Position numbers and translations under genes: made by a program. A stretch of 64,000 nt of DNA from Planomicrobium soli (GTDB lineage: Bacteria; Bacillota; Bacilli; Bacillales_A; Planococcaceae), in the NCBI RefSeq assembly GCF_003014655.1, contig NZ_PYAT01000005.1, forward strand, positions 226,364 through 290,363, in the 5' to 3' direction. Each line of letters begins with the position of its first letter. Position 1 is the first letter of the stretch. Below the pieces are notes generated by a model. It ran no database searches. It was not told the DNA's origin and saw only the letters and a list, made by a program, of their open reading frames with translations. Below, piece by piece: positions 36,787 to 44,890 of the stretch.

Positions 36787-37544
36787 TACAAGTTCGTGAA
36801 TTGACAAAGCTTTATGGCAAAAAACAAGTTGTGGAAAATGTCACGGTTGATATTCAGCAAGGCCAGATCACTTCGTTTATTGGGCCGAACGGAGCGGGGA
36901 AATCGACGCTGCTTTCCATGGTCAGCCGGTTGCTTGATGCAGATACTGGAGAAGTGTTGATCGATCAAACCAACTCCAAAAAGATGAAATCAAATGATTT
37001 TTCCAAGAGAGTATCGATTTTAAAGCAGTCCAATTACATGAACGTGCGTTTGACGATTCGTGAACTTGTTTCTTTTGGCCGTTTCCCTTACTCAAAAGGC
37101 CGCTTGAACGGCGAAGATGAAAAAATGGTTGACCAGGCACTTGAATACATGGATTTGAAGGATATGGAACACTCTTATCTGAACGAACTTTCCGGTGGAC
37201 AGCGGCAGCGTGCGTTTATCGCGATGGTTATTGCCCAAGATACCGATTATGTCTTGCTTGATGAACCGCTAAACAATCTGGACATGAAGCATTCGGTCCA
37301 AATCATGAAAATTTTGCGCCGTTTGGTTGATGAACTTGGCAAGACGGTTGTCATCGTCCTTCACGATATCAACTTTGCATCTGTTTACTCAGACCGGATT
37401 GTGGCATTGAAAAATGGGCGTGTGATCAAGGACGGAACAACTGCAGAGATTATCCAAAGCGATGCTTTGAAAGAAATTTATGATATGGATATTCCGATTC
37501 AGCAAATGGATAATTGCCGGATTTGTGTTTACTTTAATTCTTAA
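36783..37544 (+). CDS. Iron-siderophore ABC ATPase, YclP/FepC-like
   Basis: A 253-residue ATPase with Walker A GPNGAGKST (about 37-45), Q-loop, signature LSGGQRQRAFIAMV and Walker B YVLLDEPLNNLD, H-loop LHDINFA. This signature form is typical of FepC/FecE-type siderophore importers. It energises uptake through the two upstream permeases. It overlaps the upstream stop by 4 bp and is 18 bp from the binding-protein gene. Confidence 0.92.
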   Translation: MIQVRELTKLYGKKQVVENVTVDIQQGQITSFIGPNGAGKSTLLSMVSRLLDADTGEVLIDQTNSKKMKSNDFSKRVSILKQSNYMNVRLTIRELVSFGRFPYSKGRLNGEDEKMVDQALEYMDLKDMEHSYLNELSGGQRQRAFIAMVIAQDTDYVLLDEPLNNLDMKHSVQIMKILRRLVDELGKTVVIVLHDINFASVYSDRIVALKNGRVIKDGTTAEIIQSDALKEIYDMDIPIQQMDNCRICVYFNS

Positions 37545-37562
37545 TAAAAGGAGATGGAATAG

Positions 37563-38510
37563 ATGAAGAAATTATTGCTATTAACATTTGCGTTAATGAT
37601 GGTTGCTTTCTTGGCTGCCTGTGGATCAACTAGCGAAGCAGGGGAAACAAGCGCATCAGAAGGAACTACGGAAAAAATGACGGTGACGCATGAACTTGGA
37701 GAAACGGAAATTTCGAAGAATCCTAAAAATGTAGTGGTATTTGATTATGGTGTATTAGATTCATTGGACAAACTAGGCGTTGAAGTTGCAGGAGTGCCTC
37801 AAGCGATGGTACCTGCGTACTTGGAAAAATACACAGACACAGAAAAATACAAAAACGTCGGAACTTTAAAAGAAGCTGATTTTGAAGCAATCAATGCGAT
37901 GAAGCCGGACTTGATCATCATTTCTGGACGTCAGGCTGAGATGTATGAAGAGTTTGCAAGTATCGCACCAACAATCCATATGGCAGTCGATACGAACAAT
38001 TACATGGATTCGTTCACTGAAAACATGACCCTTCTTGGCGAAATCTTCGGTAAAGAAGAGCAGGTTAAAGAAGAATTGGCAACAGTCAATACAGAAATCG
38101 AAGGCGTAAAAGAAGCTGTCGGCAAGTCAGATGAAAAAGCATTAATCTTGTTGGCGAACGAAGGCAAGATCAGTGCATACGGACCGGCTTCACGCTTTGG
38201 CATCATCCATGACGTATTTGGTGTTCCGGCGGCGGATGAAGGCATTGAAGTTTCAACTCACGGCCAGAGCGTTACATTTGAATACATCCTGGATAAAAAT
38301 CCGGACATCATCTTTGTAGTCGACCGCAATGCAGCAGTTGGCGCAGGTGCAAGTGCAAAAGATTCACTTGAGAACGAATTGGTGCAAAAGACAAACGCTT
38401 TTAAAAACGGCAAGATCATCTACTTGGATCCGGACTACTGGTACATGTCGGGTGGCGGATTTGAATCTGTCAGCGCCATGGTGAAAGAAATCCAATCGGC
38501 GTACAAGTAA
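37563..38510 (+). CDS. Siderophore-binding lipoprotein, YclQ/FatB-like
   Basis: A 315-residue class III substrate-binding lipoprotein. The signal peptide ends in the lipobox LAAC (Cys near residue 20), followed by a Ser/Glu-rich linker and the two-lobe fold: VVVFDYGVLDSLDKLGVEVAGVP, PDLIIISGRQAEMYEE and GRASRFGIIHDVFG-like segments. The YclQ/CeuE family binds petrobactin or other catecholates. AAAAGGAGATGG lies before the ATG. As last gene of the Fur-controlled operon it is the substrate-recognising part. Confidence 0.9.
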   Translation: MKKLLLLTFALMMVAFLAACGSTSEAGETSASEGTTEKMTVTHELGETEISKNPKNVVVFDYGVLDSLDKLGVEVAGVPQAMVPAYLEKYTDTEKYKNVGTLKEADFEAINAMKPDLIIISGRQAEMYEEFASIAPTIHMAVDTNNYMDSFTENMTLLGEIFGKEEQVKEELATVNTEIEGVKEAVGKSDEKALILLANEGKISAYGPASRFGIIHDVFGVPAADEGIEVSTHGQSVTFEYILDKNPDIIFVVDRNAAVGAGASAKDSLENELVQKTNAFKNGKIIYLDPDYWYMSGGGFESVSAMVKEIQSAYK

Positions 38511-38527
38511 AACAGGGGGGCTATTAC

Positions 38528-38836
38528 ATGTTTGTGCAAATGAAGCGAATTGTCGTCAAGGAAGGCTTTTCTGAACCTGTCTTAGCCAAGTTTTCCGGTG
38601 AAGGGAAACTGGAAAAACAGCCTGGGTTTATCGATTTGGCGGTGCTGAAGAAAAACGTCAGACGCGGCGACGAAGAAGTGGTTGTCTACGTCCGATGGGA
38701 ATCAGAAGAAGCGTGGAAGAACTGGGAAAAGAATCCGGATCACATCGCAGGGCATAAAGCGAATCTTGGAAAGCCGAAACCGGATCATGTTCTGGAATCG
38801 TCTCAGGCCACTTACCATGTTCATGCAGTAAAATGA
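38528..38836 (+). CDS. HmoA/IsdG-like heme-degrading monooxygenase family protein
   Basis: A 102-residue antibiotic-biosynthesis-monooxygenase (ABM) fold protein. The segment VRWESEEAWKNWEKNPDHIAGHK carries the tryptophan and the histidine that correspond to the heme-contacting residues of IsdG/HmoA. The N-terminal Asn of IsdG is replaced by Lys in FVQMKRI. It probably degrades heme to release iron, but altered activity is possible. It starts 17 bp after the siderophore operon, with GGGGGG upstream, so it is likely cotranscribed under Fur. Confidence 0.8.
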   Translation: MFVQMKRIVVKEGFSEPVLAKFSGEGKLEKQPGFIDLAVLKKNVRRGDEEVVVYVRWESEEAWKNWEKNPDHIAGHKANLGKPKPDHVLESSQATYHVHAVK

Positions 38837-38840
38837 GGCA

Positions 38841-38871
38841 AAAGGCGAACCGCTGGAGGTTCGCCTTTTTT
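38841..38871 (+). terminator. Terminator after the siderophore/heme operon
   Basis: AAAGGCGAACC pairs with GGTTCGCCTTT around a 6-base loop, followed by T residues. Confidence 0.9.
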
Positions 38872-38920
38872 CTTGCTTCCAAATAAGGGATAATAAAAGA
38901 GAGAAAAGAGGGGTGAGCCG

Positions 38921-39988
38921 ATGTTTTTAGCTTGGAATGAACTTAAAAAGAATAAATTGCGATTTGTTCTGATTATCGGCGTGCTGATGCTGGTGGCATA
39001 CCTGGTCTTCTTTTTATCGGGTCTGGCAAACGGACTAGCCAGCTTGAATAGGGAAGCGGTGGATAAATGGGATGCTTCGGCAATTGTGTTGACAGAAGAA
39101 TCCGATAAGAGCCTGCTTCAATCCACTATGTCCATTGACGAAATGGATGCTATTCAGGCGGGTGAAACGGCGGTGATCGGGCAAATCAATGCCATCGCCC
39201 AAACAGGTGATAAAAAAGCCAATGTTTCTATCTTCGGCATTGAAAAAGATGAATTTATTATGCCCGATATTATAGAGGGTGAAGAATTTTCGGCAGCCAA
39301 TGAAGTGGTTGCAGCTGATGCCTTAAAAGAAGAAGGCTTTGGATTAGGTGATAAATTGACCTTGTCTTCTACTGATGAAACTTTGACTATTGTCGGTTTT
39401 ACGGCAGAGGCCCGATTCAATGCAGCGCCTGTCCTATACGGGGACTTGGCAACTTTCCGGCGGATCAAATTCGGGGATGCGGCAGAGGCCAATGGCGATC
39501 AGATCAATGGAATTATCGTACGATCGAACAGTCTCTCAAACCTTGCGGGCAACGAAGAGTTAGAAGTGATCGAATCTGAAACATTTATTGAAAACTTGCC
39601 GGGCTATACCGAACAAAGCTTGACGTTAAATTTCATGATTTACTTTTTATTCATCATTTCCTCTGTTATTGTCGCGATTTTCTTGTATGTATTGACCGTC
39701 CAGAAAATCAGTATGTTCGGAGTCATGAAAGCGCAAGGCATTCCAAGCGGCTATTTGGCTCGGTCAGTTATTGCCCAGACGTTTATACTGGCTGCGGTCG
39801 GCGTAATTGTGGGCTTTATCTTAACGCTGCTTTCCGGAGCTTTTCTGCCAAGTGCGATACCAGTAGCATTTGATATCCTGACAATGATCATATACGGATT
39901 TGTTTTAATTGTGGTGGCTATTCTCGGGGCAGTGTTCTCGGTGCTGACGATTGTGAAAATTGATCCGTTGAAAGCGATTGGAGGATAA
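38921..39988 (+). CDS. FtsX-like ABC permease, HrtB-like
   Basis: A 355-residue MacB/FtsX-type permease: first helix at about 14-36, extracytoplasmic domain to about 235, then three helices (about 240-262, 283-308 and 320-345) with GVMKAQGIPSGYLARS at the cytoplasmic coupling loop. Size and layout fit HrtB, the permease of the heme-export pump HrtAB. The position beside an iron/heme block supports that, but sequence alone cannot exclude another substrate. The ATPase gene follows by 3 bp. The order permease-ATPase is the reverse of staphylococcal hrtAB. Confidence 0.72.
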   Translation: MFLAWNELKKNKLRFVLIIGVLMLVAYLVFFLSGLANGLASLNREAVDKWDASAIVLTEESDKSLLQSTMSIDEMDAIQAGETAVIGQINAIAQTGDKKANVSIFGIEKDEFIMPDIIEGEEFSAANEVVAADALKEEGFGLGDKLTLSSTDETLTIVGFTAEARFNAAPVLYGDLATFRRIKFGDAAEANGDQINGIIVRSNSLSNLAGNEELEVIESETFIENLPGYTEQSLTLNFMIYFLFIISSVIVAIFLYVLTVQKISMFGVMKAQGIPSGYLARSVIAQTFILAAVGVIVGFILTLLSGAFLPSAIPVAFDILTMIIYGFVLIVVAILGAVFSVLTIVKIDPLKAIGG

Positions 39989-39991
39989 AAT

Positions 39992-40666
39992 ATGGCAATT
40001 CTGGAAATGAAACAAGTGAAAAAAACATACGGTTCCGGGCATAAAATGGTGGAAGCTTTGAAAGAAACCGATTTTCGGGCGGATAAAGGAGAATTGATTG
40101 CGGTCATCGGCCCTTCGGGTTCAGGGAAAAGTACGTTTCTAACCATTGCCGGCGGGTTGTTGTCTCCGACAAGTGGTGAGATTTGGATCAATAAGCAAGA
40201 CTTGAGCGGTTTGAATGAAAAACAGCGATCCAAAATCCGGTTGAAAGAAATCGGCTTTATTCTGCAGGCTTCTAACTTAGTGCCGTTTTTAACAATGGAA
40301 AACCAATTGAACTTGCTGGATAAAGTTAAAAAGGGCAATATGGCAAGAAACGAGAGAATGCAGCTTTTTGAAGATTTGGGAATCAGCGACCTCCGCAATA
40401 AATACCCGGCCGATTTATCTGGCGGGGAACGGCAGCGAGTTGCCATTGCAAAAGCCATCTATAGCAATCCGTCTATCATCTTGGCCGACGAACCTACTGC
40501 TTCTCTGGATTCGGATCGCGCATACGAAGTGATGGAATTATTGAAAAGTGAGACCAAGAACAAAAACACAACCACAATTGTAGTAACGCATGATATACGG
40601 TTGATTCATTACTGTGACAAAGTATATCGTATGACAGATGGCGTACTGGTGTTGGATAAAGAATAA
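39992..40666 (+). CDS. ABC ATP-binding protein, HrtA-like
   Basis: A 224-residue ATPase with Walker A GPSGSGKST (about 42-50), signature LSGGERQRVAIAKAI and Walker B IILADEPTASLD, H-loop VTHDIR. It is the partner of the upstream FtsX-like permease; its GGAGG ribosome site overlaps the permease stop. HrtA-type ATPases drive heme efflux when heme is in excess. No hssRS sensor pair is nearby. Confidence 0.82.
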   Translation: MAILEMKQVKKTYGSGHKMVEALKETDFRADKGELIAVIGPSGSGKSTFLTIAGGLLSPTSGEIWINKQDLSGLNEKQRSKIRLKEIGFILQASNLVPFLTMENQLNLLDKVKKGNMARNERMQLFEDLGISDLRNKYPADLSGGERQRVAIAKAIYSNPSIILADEPTASLDSDRAYEVMELLKSETKNKNTTTIVVTHDIRLIHYCDKVYRMTDGVLVLDKE

Positions 40667-40672
40667 ATAATT

Positions 40673-40711
40673 GGCTCTTCCTTTTGTGCATGGCGCTAGG
40701 AAGAGTCTTTT
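40673..40711 (+). terminator. Terminator after the HrtBA-like pair
   Basis: GGCTCTTCC pairs with GGAAGAGTC (one wobble), followed by TTTTTT. Confidence 0.8.
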
Positions 40712-40785
40712 TTACATAGGCCGCGTTTCCCTCAAACTATTTCAAGGTTTACGTTATAATAAATTAACAACCGAGGCGAAAGAGG

Positions 40786-41430
40786 GTGAGTAGCATCAAA
40801 AAATTTTTCTACCCGCTTGCAATGGCGACGCTAATTGTTTTTTTTGCAATTCTCATTACTTTTCCCAGCGTACAATTTCGGCAAATAGATATAGCAGCTT
40901 TTGAACTGCTAGGAGGAAACGCATTTGTCGACAGCTTATCGCTTCTTGGAGATCAATGGGTGATCATGACAATTAGCATTGCCTTGATTCTGTATTTGTG
41001 GATTCACCGCAAAAATTATCGGGGCATGCTGTTTGTTTTTTTTACTGCCGGTGTTGGAAATGTGCTGAATCAGTTGTTGAAACGCATTTTTGACCGTGAA
41101 CGCCCCGATTTTCCACATGGCTTGGAAAGCTTCAGTTTTCCTTCAGGACATGCAATGGTCGGATTATTGTATTTGTTTACAATAGCGTATTTCATTACTG
41201 AACACCTTAATTCAAAGCTGATTAAACGGCTTGTGTGGTTAGGGGCCGCCATTCTTGCAATTGGTATAGGATTGTCTCGTGTAGCAGGCGGCGAACATTA
41301 TTTTTCAGATGTCTTAGCTGGATGGTGTGCAGGCTATTCGTGGTTTGTGGCAGTTGCAATTTGGTATGAGATGCGTGAACGGCTCTTTAAAGAGTATTTG
41401 CAGAAACGAACAACAAGGACGGTCCGATAA
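40786..41430 (+). CDS. PAP2-family membrane phosphatase
   Basis: A 214-residue membrane protein with five or six helices and all three PAP2 motifs: KRIFDRERP (about 103-111), SFPSGHAM (about 118-125) and LSRVAGGEHYFSDVLAG (about 162-178). Such enzymes dephosphorylate undecaprenyl pyrophosphate or phosphatidylglycerol phosphate on the outer face. The start is GTG at 40786 with GAGG about 9 bases upstream. A TATAAT at 40755-40760 lacks a good -35. The last codons lie in the stem of the terminator. Confidence 0.88.
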   Translation: MSSIKKFFYPLAMATLIVFFAILITFPSVQFRQIDIAAFELLGGNAFVDSLSLLGDQWVIMTISIALILYLWIHRKNYRGMLFVFFTAGVGNVLNQLLKRIFDRERPDFPHGLESFSFPSGHAMVGLLYLFTIAYFITEHLNSKLIKRLVWLGAAILAIGIGLSRVAGGEHYFSDVLAGWCAGYSWFVAVAIWYEMRERLFKEYLQKRTTRTVR

Positions 41431-41450
41431 ACGGATCGTCCTTGTTGTTT
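41411..41450. terminator. Terminator between convergent genes
   Basis: AACAAGGACGGTCCG pairs with CGGATCGTCCTTGTT, with T-rich DNA on the plus side. The 5' arm lies in the end of the PAP2 coding region. Confidence 0.85.
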
Positions 41451-41455
41451 CTTTC

Positions 41456-42739
41456 TTATAATTTTTGGATTGAAGGATCTTCTCCCAATTGATTGAGCCG
41501 CGCGGCGAAACTTTGATCGCTGGCAGGTCCTGTCCCTCTTAGAACGTCCTGCATCGAATAGGCTTGGGAGCCATGTTCTGTAAAGTCGAGGCCAGTTTCC
41601 TCTTCTTCAGCAGTGACACGAAGCGGAATAAAGACGTTGATAGCTGAAATCGCCAGGCCGGCTGCAATTGAAGTCCAGGCGATGACAGCCAGAACGCCGA
41701 CTGTTTGGATGCCTAGAATTTCAGCTCCGCCTCCGTAAAGAATACCGCCATTTGTATCGAAAAAGCCTAACGCCAGAGTTCCCCATACTCCGACGATTCC
41801 ATGTACGGAAATCGCGCCGACAGGATCGTCAACCCGGATTTTCGAATCGAGGATTCGGACGCTTTCTGTCATAACAACGCCTGCGATCAGTCCAATGATG
41901 ATTGAACCCAAAAGCGAAACGTTAGCACATCCGGCAGTAATCCCGACTAGCCCACTCAATGCGCCGTTCATCGTAAGTGAAGCGTCAATGCGCCCATATC
42001 TGTAACGGGTATAGGCTGCTGTAGAGATAATGCCTGCCGAAGCAGCAAGCAGTGTATTGGCAATAATGGATGGTACAAGAGCCGGGTCTGCCGACAGTGT
42101 GCTGGCACCGTTAAAACCAAACCAGCCTACCCAAAGAATGAACACACCGAGGGCACCTAATGGCAAGTTATGCCCAGGAATGGTGTTGACCGTTTTTCCA
42201 GAATATTTTCCGATGCGTGGTCCGAGTTTCCAAGCTACGATGAAAGCAGCTGAAGCCCCGGTTAAATGGACAACGGTTGAACCGGCAAAGTCAATAAAGC
42301 CGAGCTGCGATAACCAGCCGCCTCCCCATATCCAATGGCCGACGACTGGATAAATTACAGCGATCATAACAACCGTCATTGTGATGTAAGCAGACAAATG
42401 CATGCGTTCTGCTACTGCTCCGGAAATGATTGTCGCGCAAGTTGCGGCGAAAACTGCCTGAAAAACGAAGAATCCAATATCTTCGCGGCCAAGGAGTGCA
42501 AAACCATCAGTACCGATCAGGCCAAAGGCTGACGTGCCGAACATAAGTGCAAAACCGATGAAAAAGAAAAGAACGGAGCCAATGGCCACTGTAAGCAAGT
42601 TTTTCATTAAAATGTTCAACGTATTTTTGGAACGGGTAAATCCTGTTTCCACCATTGCAAATCCGGCATGCATAAAGAATACGAGAATCGCTCCGAGCAT
42701 AACCCATAACATATCAACTGAACCTTGAACTGCTTCCAT
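41456..42739 (-). CDS. amtB: Ammonium transporter AmtB
   Basis: A 427-residue Amt-family channel with 11 helices. Motifs: GFAMVETGFTRSKN near the start, GASAAFIVAWKLGPRIGKY, and DPVGAISVHGIVGVWGTLALGFF, which carries one of the twin histidines. It conducts ammonium/ammonia for assimilation at low nitrogen and is gated by PII. It is 12 bp downstream of the PII gene on the same strand; the order glnK-amtB is the reverse of nrgA-nrgB in B. subtilis. Two GlnR/TnrA boxes precede the operon. Confidence 0.95.
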   Translation of the reverse strand: MEAVQGSVDMLWVMLGAILVFFMHAGFAMVETGFTRSKNTLNILMKNLLTVAIGSVLFFFIGFALMFGTSAFGLIGTDGFALLGREDIGFFVFQAVFAATCATIISGAVAERMHLSAYITMTVVMIAVIYPVVGHWIWGGGWLSQLGFIDFAGSTVVHLTGASAAFIVAWKLGPRIGKYSGKTVNTIPGHNLPLGALGVFILWVGWFGFNGASTLSADPALVPSIIANTLLAASAGIISTAAYTRYRYGRIDASLTMNGALSGLVGITAGCANVSLLGSIIIGLIAGVVMTESVRILDSKIRVDDPVGAISVHGIVGVWGTLALGFFDTNGGILYGGGAEILGIQTVGVLAVIAWTSIAAGLAISAINVFIPLRVTAEEEETGLDFTEHGSQAYSMQDVLRGTGPASDQSFAARLNQLGEDPSIQKL

Positions 42740-42751
42740 TTGTTTTCCCCC

Positions 42752-43093
42752 TTATCCGACGGCGACAGCGCCGCGTTCTCTTGTTCTGATGCGAATAGCT
42801 TCTTCCACTGGCAAAATAAAAATTTTGCCATCTCCTACTTGTCCTGTAGATGCATATTGCAACAACGCTTCTACGATATCTTCGACTTTGTCATCTTCCA
42901 CAACCATTTCAAGTTTCAGCTTTGGAGAAAATTCCATGGTGTAGGCATTTCCGCGGAATAAGCCGACCCGGCCTTCTTGTTTACCGATTCCAGCTATTTC
43001 AGTGACAGAAAGTCCGTCAATTCCTTCTAAAGCCAATGCTTGGCGAACATCAGCGAAAACAGATGGACGGATGATCGTTTCAATCTTTTTCAT
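42752..43093 (-). CDS. glnK: PII nitrogen regulatory protein GlnK
   Basis: A 113-residue trimeric PII protein that senses 2-oxoglutarate, ATP and ADP and blocks AmtB. It starts MKKIETIIRP, has the T-loop segment LFRGNAYTMEFSPKLKLEMVV (Tyr at the modification position of enterobacterial PII) and the C-terminal GDGKIFILPVEEAIRIRTRERG region that makes the nucleotide site. Gram-positive PII is usually not uridylylated. GGAGGAGG precedes the ATG. It is the first gene of the glnK-amtB operon. Confidence 0.94.
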   Translation of the reverse strand: MKKIETIIRPSVFADVRQALALEGIDGLSVTEIAGIGKQEGRVGLFRGNAYTMEFSPKLKLEMVVEDDKVEDIVEALLQYASTGQVGDGKIFILPVEEAIRIRTRERGAVAVG

Positions 43094-43109
43094 ATTTCCT
43101 CCTCCTTCA

Positions 43110-43126
43110 TGTTAGGTTTGTTAACA
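43110..43126. promoter_or_regulatory. GlnR/TnrA box, promoter proximal
   Basis: TGTTAGGTTTGTTAACA fits TGTNAN7TNACA exactly. It is centred at about the predicted glnK start of transcription and touches the -10, so binding here should block the promoter. Confidence 0.8.
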
Positions 43127-43154
43127 TCATAATCAAACTATTCAAATAACGCAA
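43126..43154 (-). promoter_or_regulatory. Promoter of glnK-amtB
   Basis: Minus strand TTGCGT (43154-43149), 17 bases, TATGAT (43131-43126). The -10 ends next to the proximal GlnR/TnrA box. Confidence 0.55.
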
Positions 43155-43171
43155 GCTTTTATTTTCATCAA

Positions 43172-43188
43172 TGTTAGGAAACCTAACA
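43172..43188. promoter_or_regulatory. GlnR/TnrA box, promoter distal
   Basis: TGTTAGGAAACCTAACA fits TGTNAN7TNACA exactly and is a perfect dyad. Its centre is 62 bp from the proximal box, close to six helical turns, and about 60 bp upstream of the predicted glnK start point. Confidence 0.82.
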
Positions 43189-43223
43189 TTTTGTTTGTGG
43201 TAAACTGATTACGAGGTGATTCT

Positions 43224-43868
43224 ATGTATAAAATTTCCGAAGAATTAGCTGTTTTAGGGATAGAGCGGATCAAAGGATTTCCTGTGGAAGGTTTTGTACG
43301 TGGAGAAGGTCCGCGAAATCCGGCGCTTATGCTGGTAGGGGAGGCACCCGGAGAAAATGAAGTGGAAACCGGTATTCCGTTTACCGGCAGAGCAGGAAAA
43401 GAATTGATGGCTTCTCTAGCAAGTATCGGTTTGTCCAGAGAAGATGTATATATAACAAGTGCAGTCCGAAGCCGCCCTTATAAATGGGGGGAGAAAAAAG
43501 AGCGCAACGGTGAAATAGTGAAACGGAAATACAACCGTGCGCCGTCAAAGAAAGAAGTTATTGCTCATGCGCCGATATTGGACACGGAAATTCGCGATAT
43601 CCACCCACCGATCATTGTTACTCTTGGAAACGTTGGGCTTCAGCGGCTAGTTGGCCCTCAGGCAAAGGTCACGCAACTGCATGGCACCTTAATGGAAACG
43701 CCGATTTTAATATGGAATGAGAAAACGAAGGCGTTTGAATCTTCCGAAACTAATTATCATGTATTCCCTACATTTCATCCGGCCAGCGTTTTCTATAATC
43801 CGCCTGTCCGCGTCCATAAAGAAGAAGACTGGCGGAAGTTAGGGGAGTTATTGCGGACCAAAAAATAA
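43224..43868 (+). CDS. Uracil-DNA glycosylase-like protein without Fe-S cysteines
   Basis: A 214-residue protein of the family 4/5 uracil-DNA glycosylase type. Motif 1 is GEAPGENEVETGIPFTGRAG (about 39-58) and motif 2 is TFHPASVFYNP (about 184-194). Family 4 enzymes have four cysteines for a 4Fe-4S cluster, but this protein contains no cysteine at all; the usual NVVKCRP segment reads SAVRSRP. It should remove uracil or a related base, but as a cluster-free variant. GAGGTGATT precedes the ATG. It is divergent from glnK, 36 bp from the distal GlnR/TnrA box. Confidence 0.83.
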   Translation: MYKISEELAVLGIERIKGFPVEGFVRGEGPRNPALMLVGEAPGENEVETGIPFTGRAGKELMASLASIGLSREDVYITSAVRSRPYKWGEKKERNGEIVKRKYNRAPSKKEVIAHAPILDTEIRDIHPPIIVTLGNVGLQRLVGPQAKVTQLHGTLMETPILIWNEKTKAFESSETNYHVFPTFHPASVFYNPPVRVHKEEDWRKLGELLRTKK

Positions 43869-44021
43869 GGAAGGCTCTATTAGTGCGAAAGAAATTCTCT
43901 AAGCATAATAGAAAGAACTGAAAGAAAAATGAAATATCTTTCTTGATTGAAAAAAGTTGCGCAGAGGAAACTTCTGCCGTACAATTAGCGTATTCAAGTG
44001 AAAAAGAAAGTGGATGATGCT

Positions 44022-44831
44022 ATGGACTCGGCAGTTTTATTTGCGTTGGGGTTAACTTTATTTGCTGGGCTTGCAACTGGAATCGGAAGCTTGATCGCAT
44101 TTTTTGCTTCTCGGACAAATACGAAATTTTTATCGATCTCTCTGGGTTTTTCTGCAGGTGTAATGATTTATGTATCTATGGTTGAGATCTTTGTGAAAGC
44201 GAAAACGGCGTTGACGACAGCCCACGGCGACTCGTTGGGATATTGGCTGACGATTGGCGGATTTTTTGGCGGAATGGTTTTCATGGCAGCTCTGGATCGG
44301 ATTTTGCCGCAGCTCGAAAATCCACATGAAGTTAAAACGGTTGAAGACATGGATGCAGGACCAACTAATGATCAGTACGCACATTTGCGGAAGATGGGAA
44401 TTTTTACGGCTTTGGCGATTGGAATTCACAACTTTCCGGAAGGAATTGCGACCTTCATGTCAGCAATTCAAGATCCAAGCCTTGGTATAGCGATTGCCAT
44501 TGCAGTTGCGATTCATAATATTCCGGAAGGGATTGCGGTGTCTGTACCGATCTATTACGCAACAGGGAGCCGGAAAAAAGCTTTCCAATACAGTGTCTTA
44601 TCTGGATTATCAGAACCGGTTGGTGCAATTGCAGCATGGCTGATTTTGATGCCGTTCATGAGCGATACAATGTTTGGCATCGTTTTTGCAGGAGTGGCGG
44701 GCATCATGGTATTTATCTCGCTGGATGAATTGCTGCCGGCAGCTAAACGGTATGACGAAGCCCATCTATCCATTTATGGTCTGATAGCAGGAATGGCAGT
44801 TATGGCTGTCAGCTTGGTATTGATTGCATGA
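44022..44831 (+). CDS. zupT: ZIP-family metal transporter ZupT
   Basis: A 269-residue transporter with eight predicted helices. The metal-binding motifs HNFPEGIATF and HNIPEGIAVS in helices 4 and 5 are intact. It imports zinc and other divalent metals (Fe, Mn, Co) into the cytoplasm. The start is uncertain: GTG 43998 is possible, but ATG 44022 gives the normal N terminus MDSAVLFALGLTLFAG. It is monocistronic, closed by a strong terminator. No Zur-type operator was recognised in the 150 bp upstream. Confidence 0.9.
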   Translation: MDSAVLFALGLTLFAGLATGIGSLIAFFASRTNTKFLSISLGFSAGVMIYVSMVEIFVKAKTALTTAHGDSLGYWLTIGGFFGGMVFMAALDRILPQLENPHEVKTVEDMDAGPTNDQYAHLRKMGIFTALAIGIHNFPEGIATFMSAIQDPSLGIAIAIAVAIHNIPEGIAVSVPIYYATGSRKKAFQYSVLSGLSEPVGAIAAWLILMPFMSDTMFGIVFAGVAGIMVFISLDELLPAAKRYDEAHLSIYGLIAGMAVMAVSLVLIA

Positions 44832-44837
44832 AGCCTA

Positions 44838-44890
44838 AAAAAGAACGCCTCCTTATCTCGTAGAAAAGAGAAAAAGGAGGCGTTCTTTTT
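44838..44890 (+). terminator. Terminator after zupT
   Basis: AAAAGAACGCCTCCTT pairs with AAGGAGGCGTTCTTTT across a 20-base loop. The 3' arm holds an AGGAGG that could act as a ribosome site for the ATG at 44891. Confidence 0.88.
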
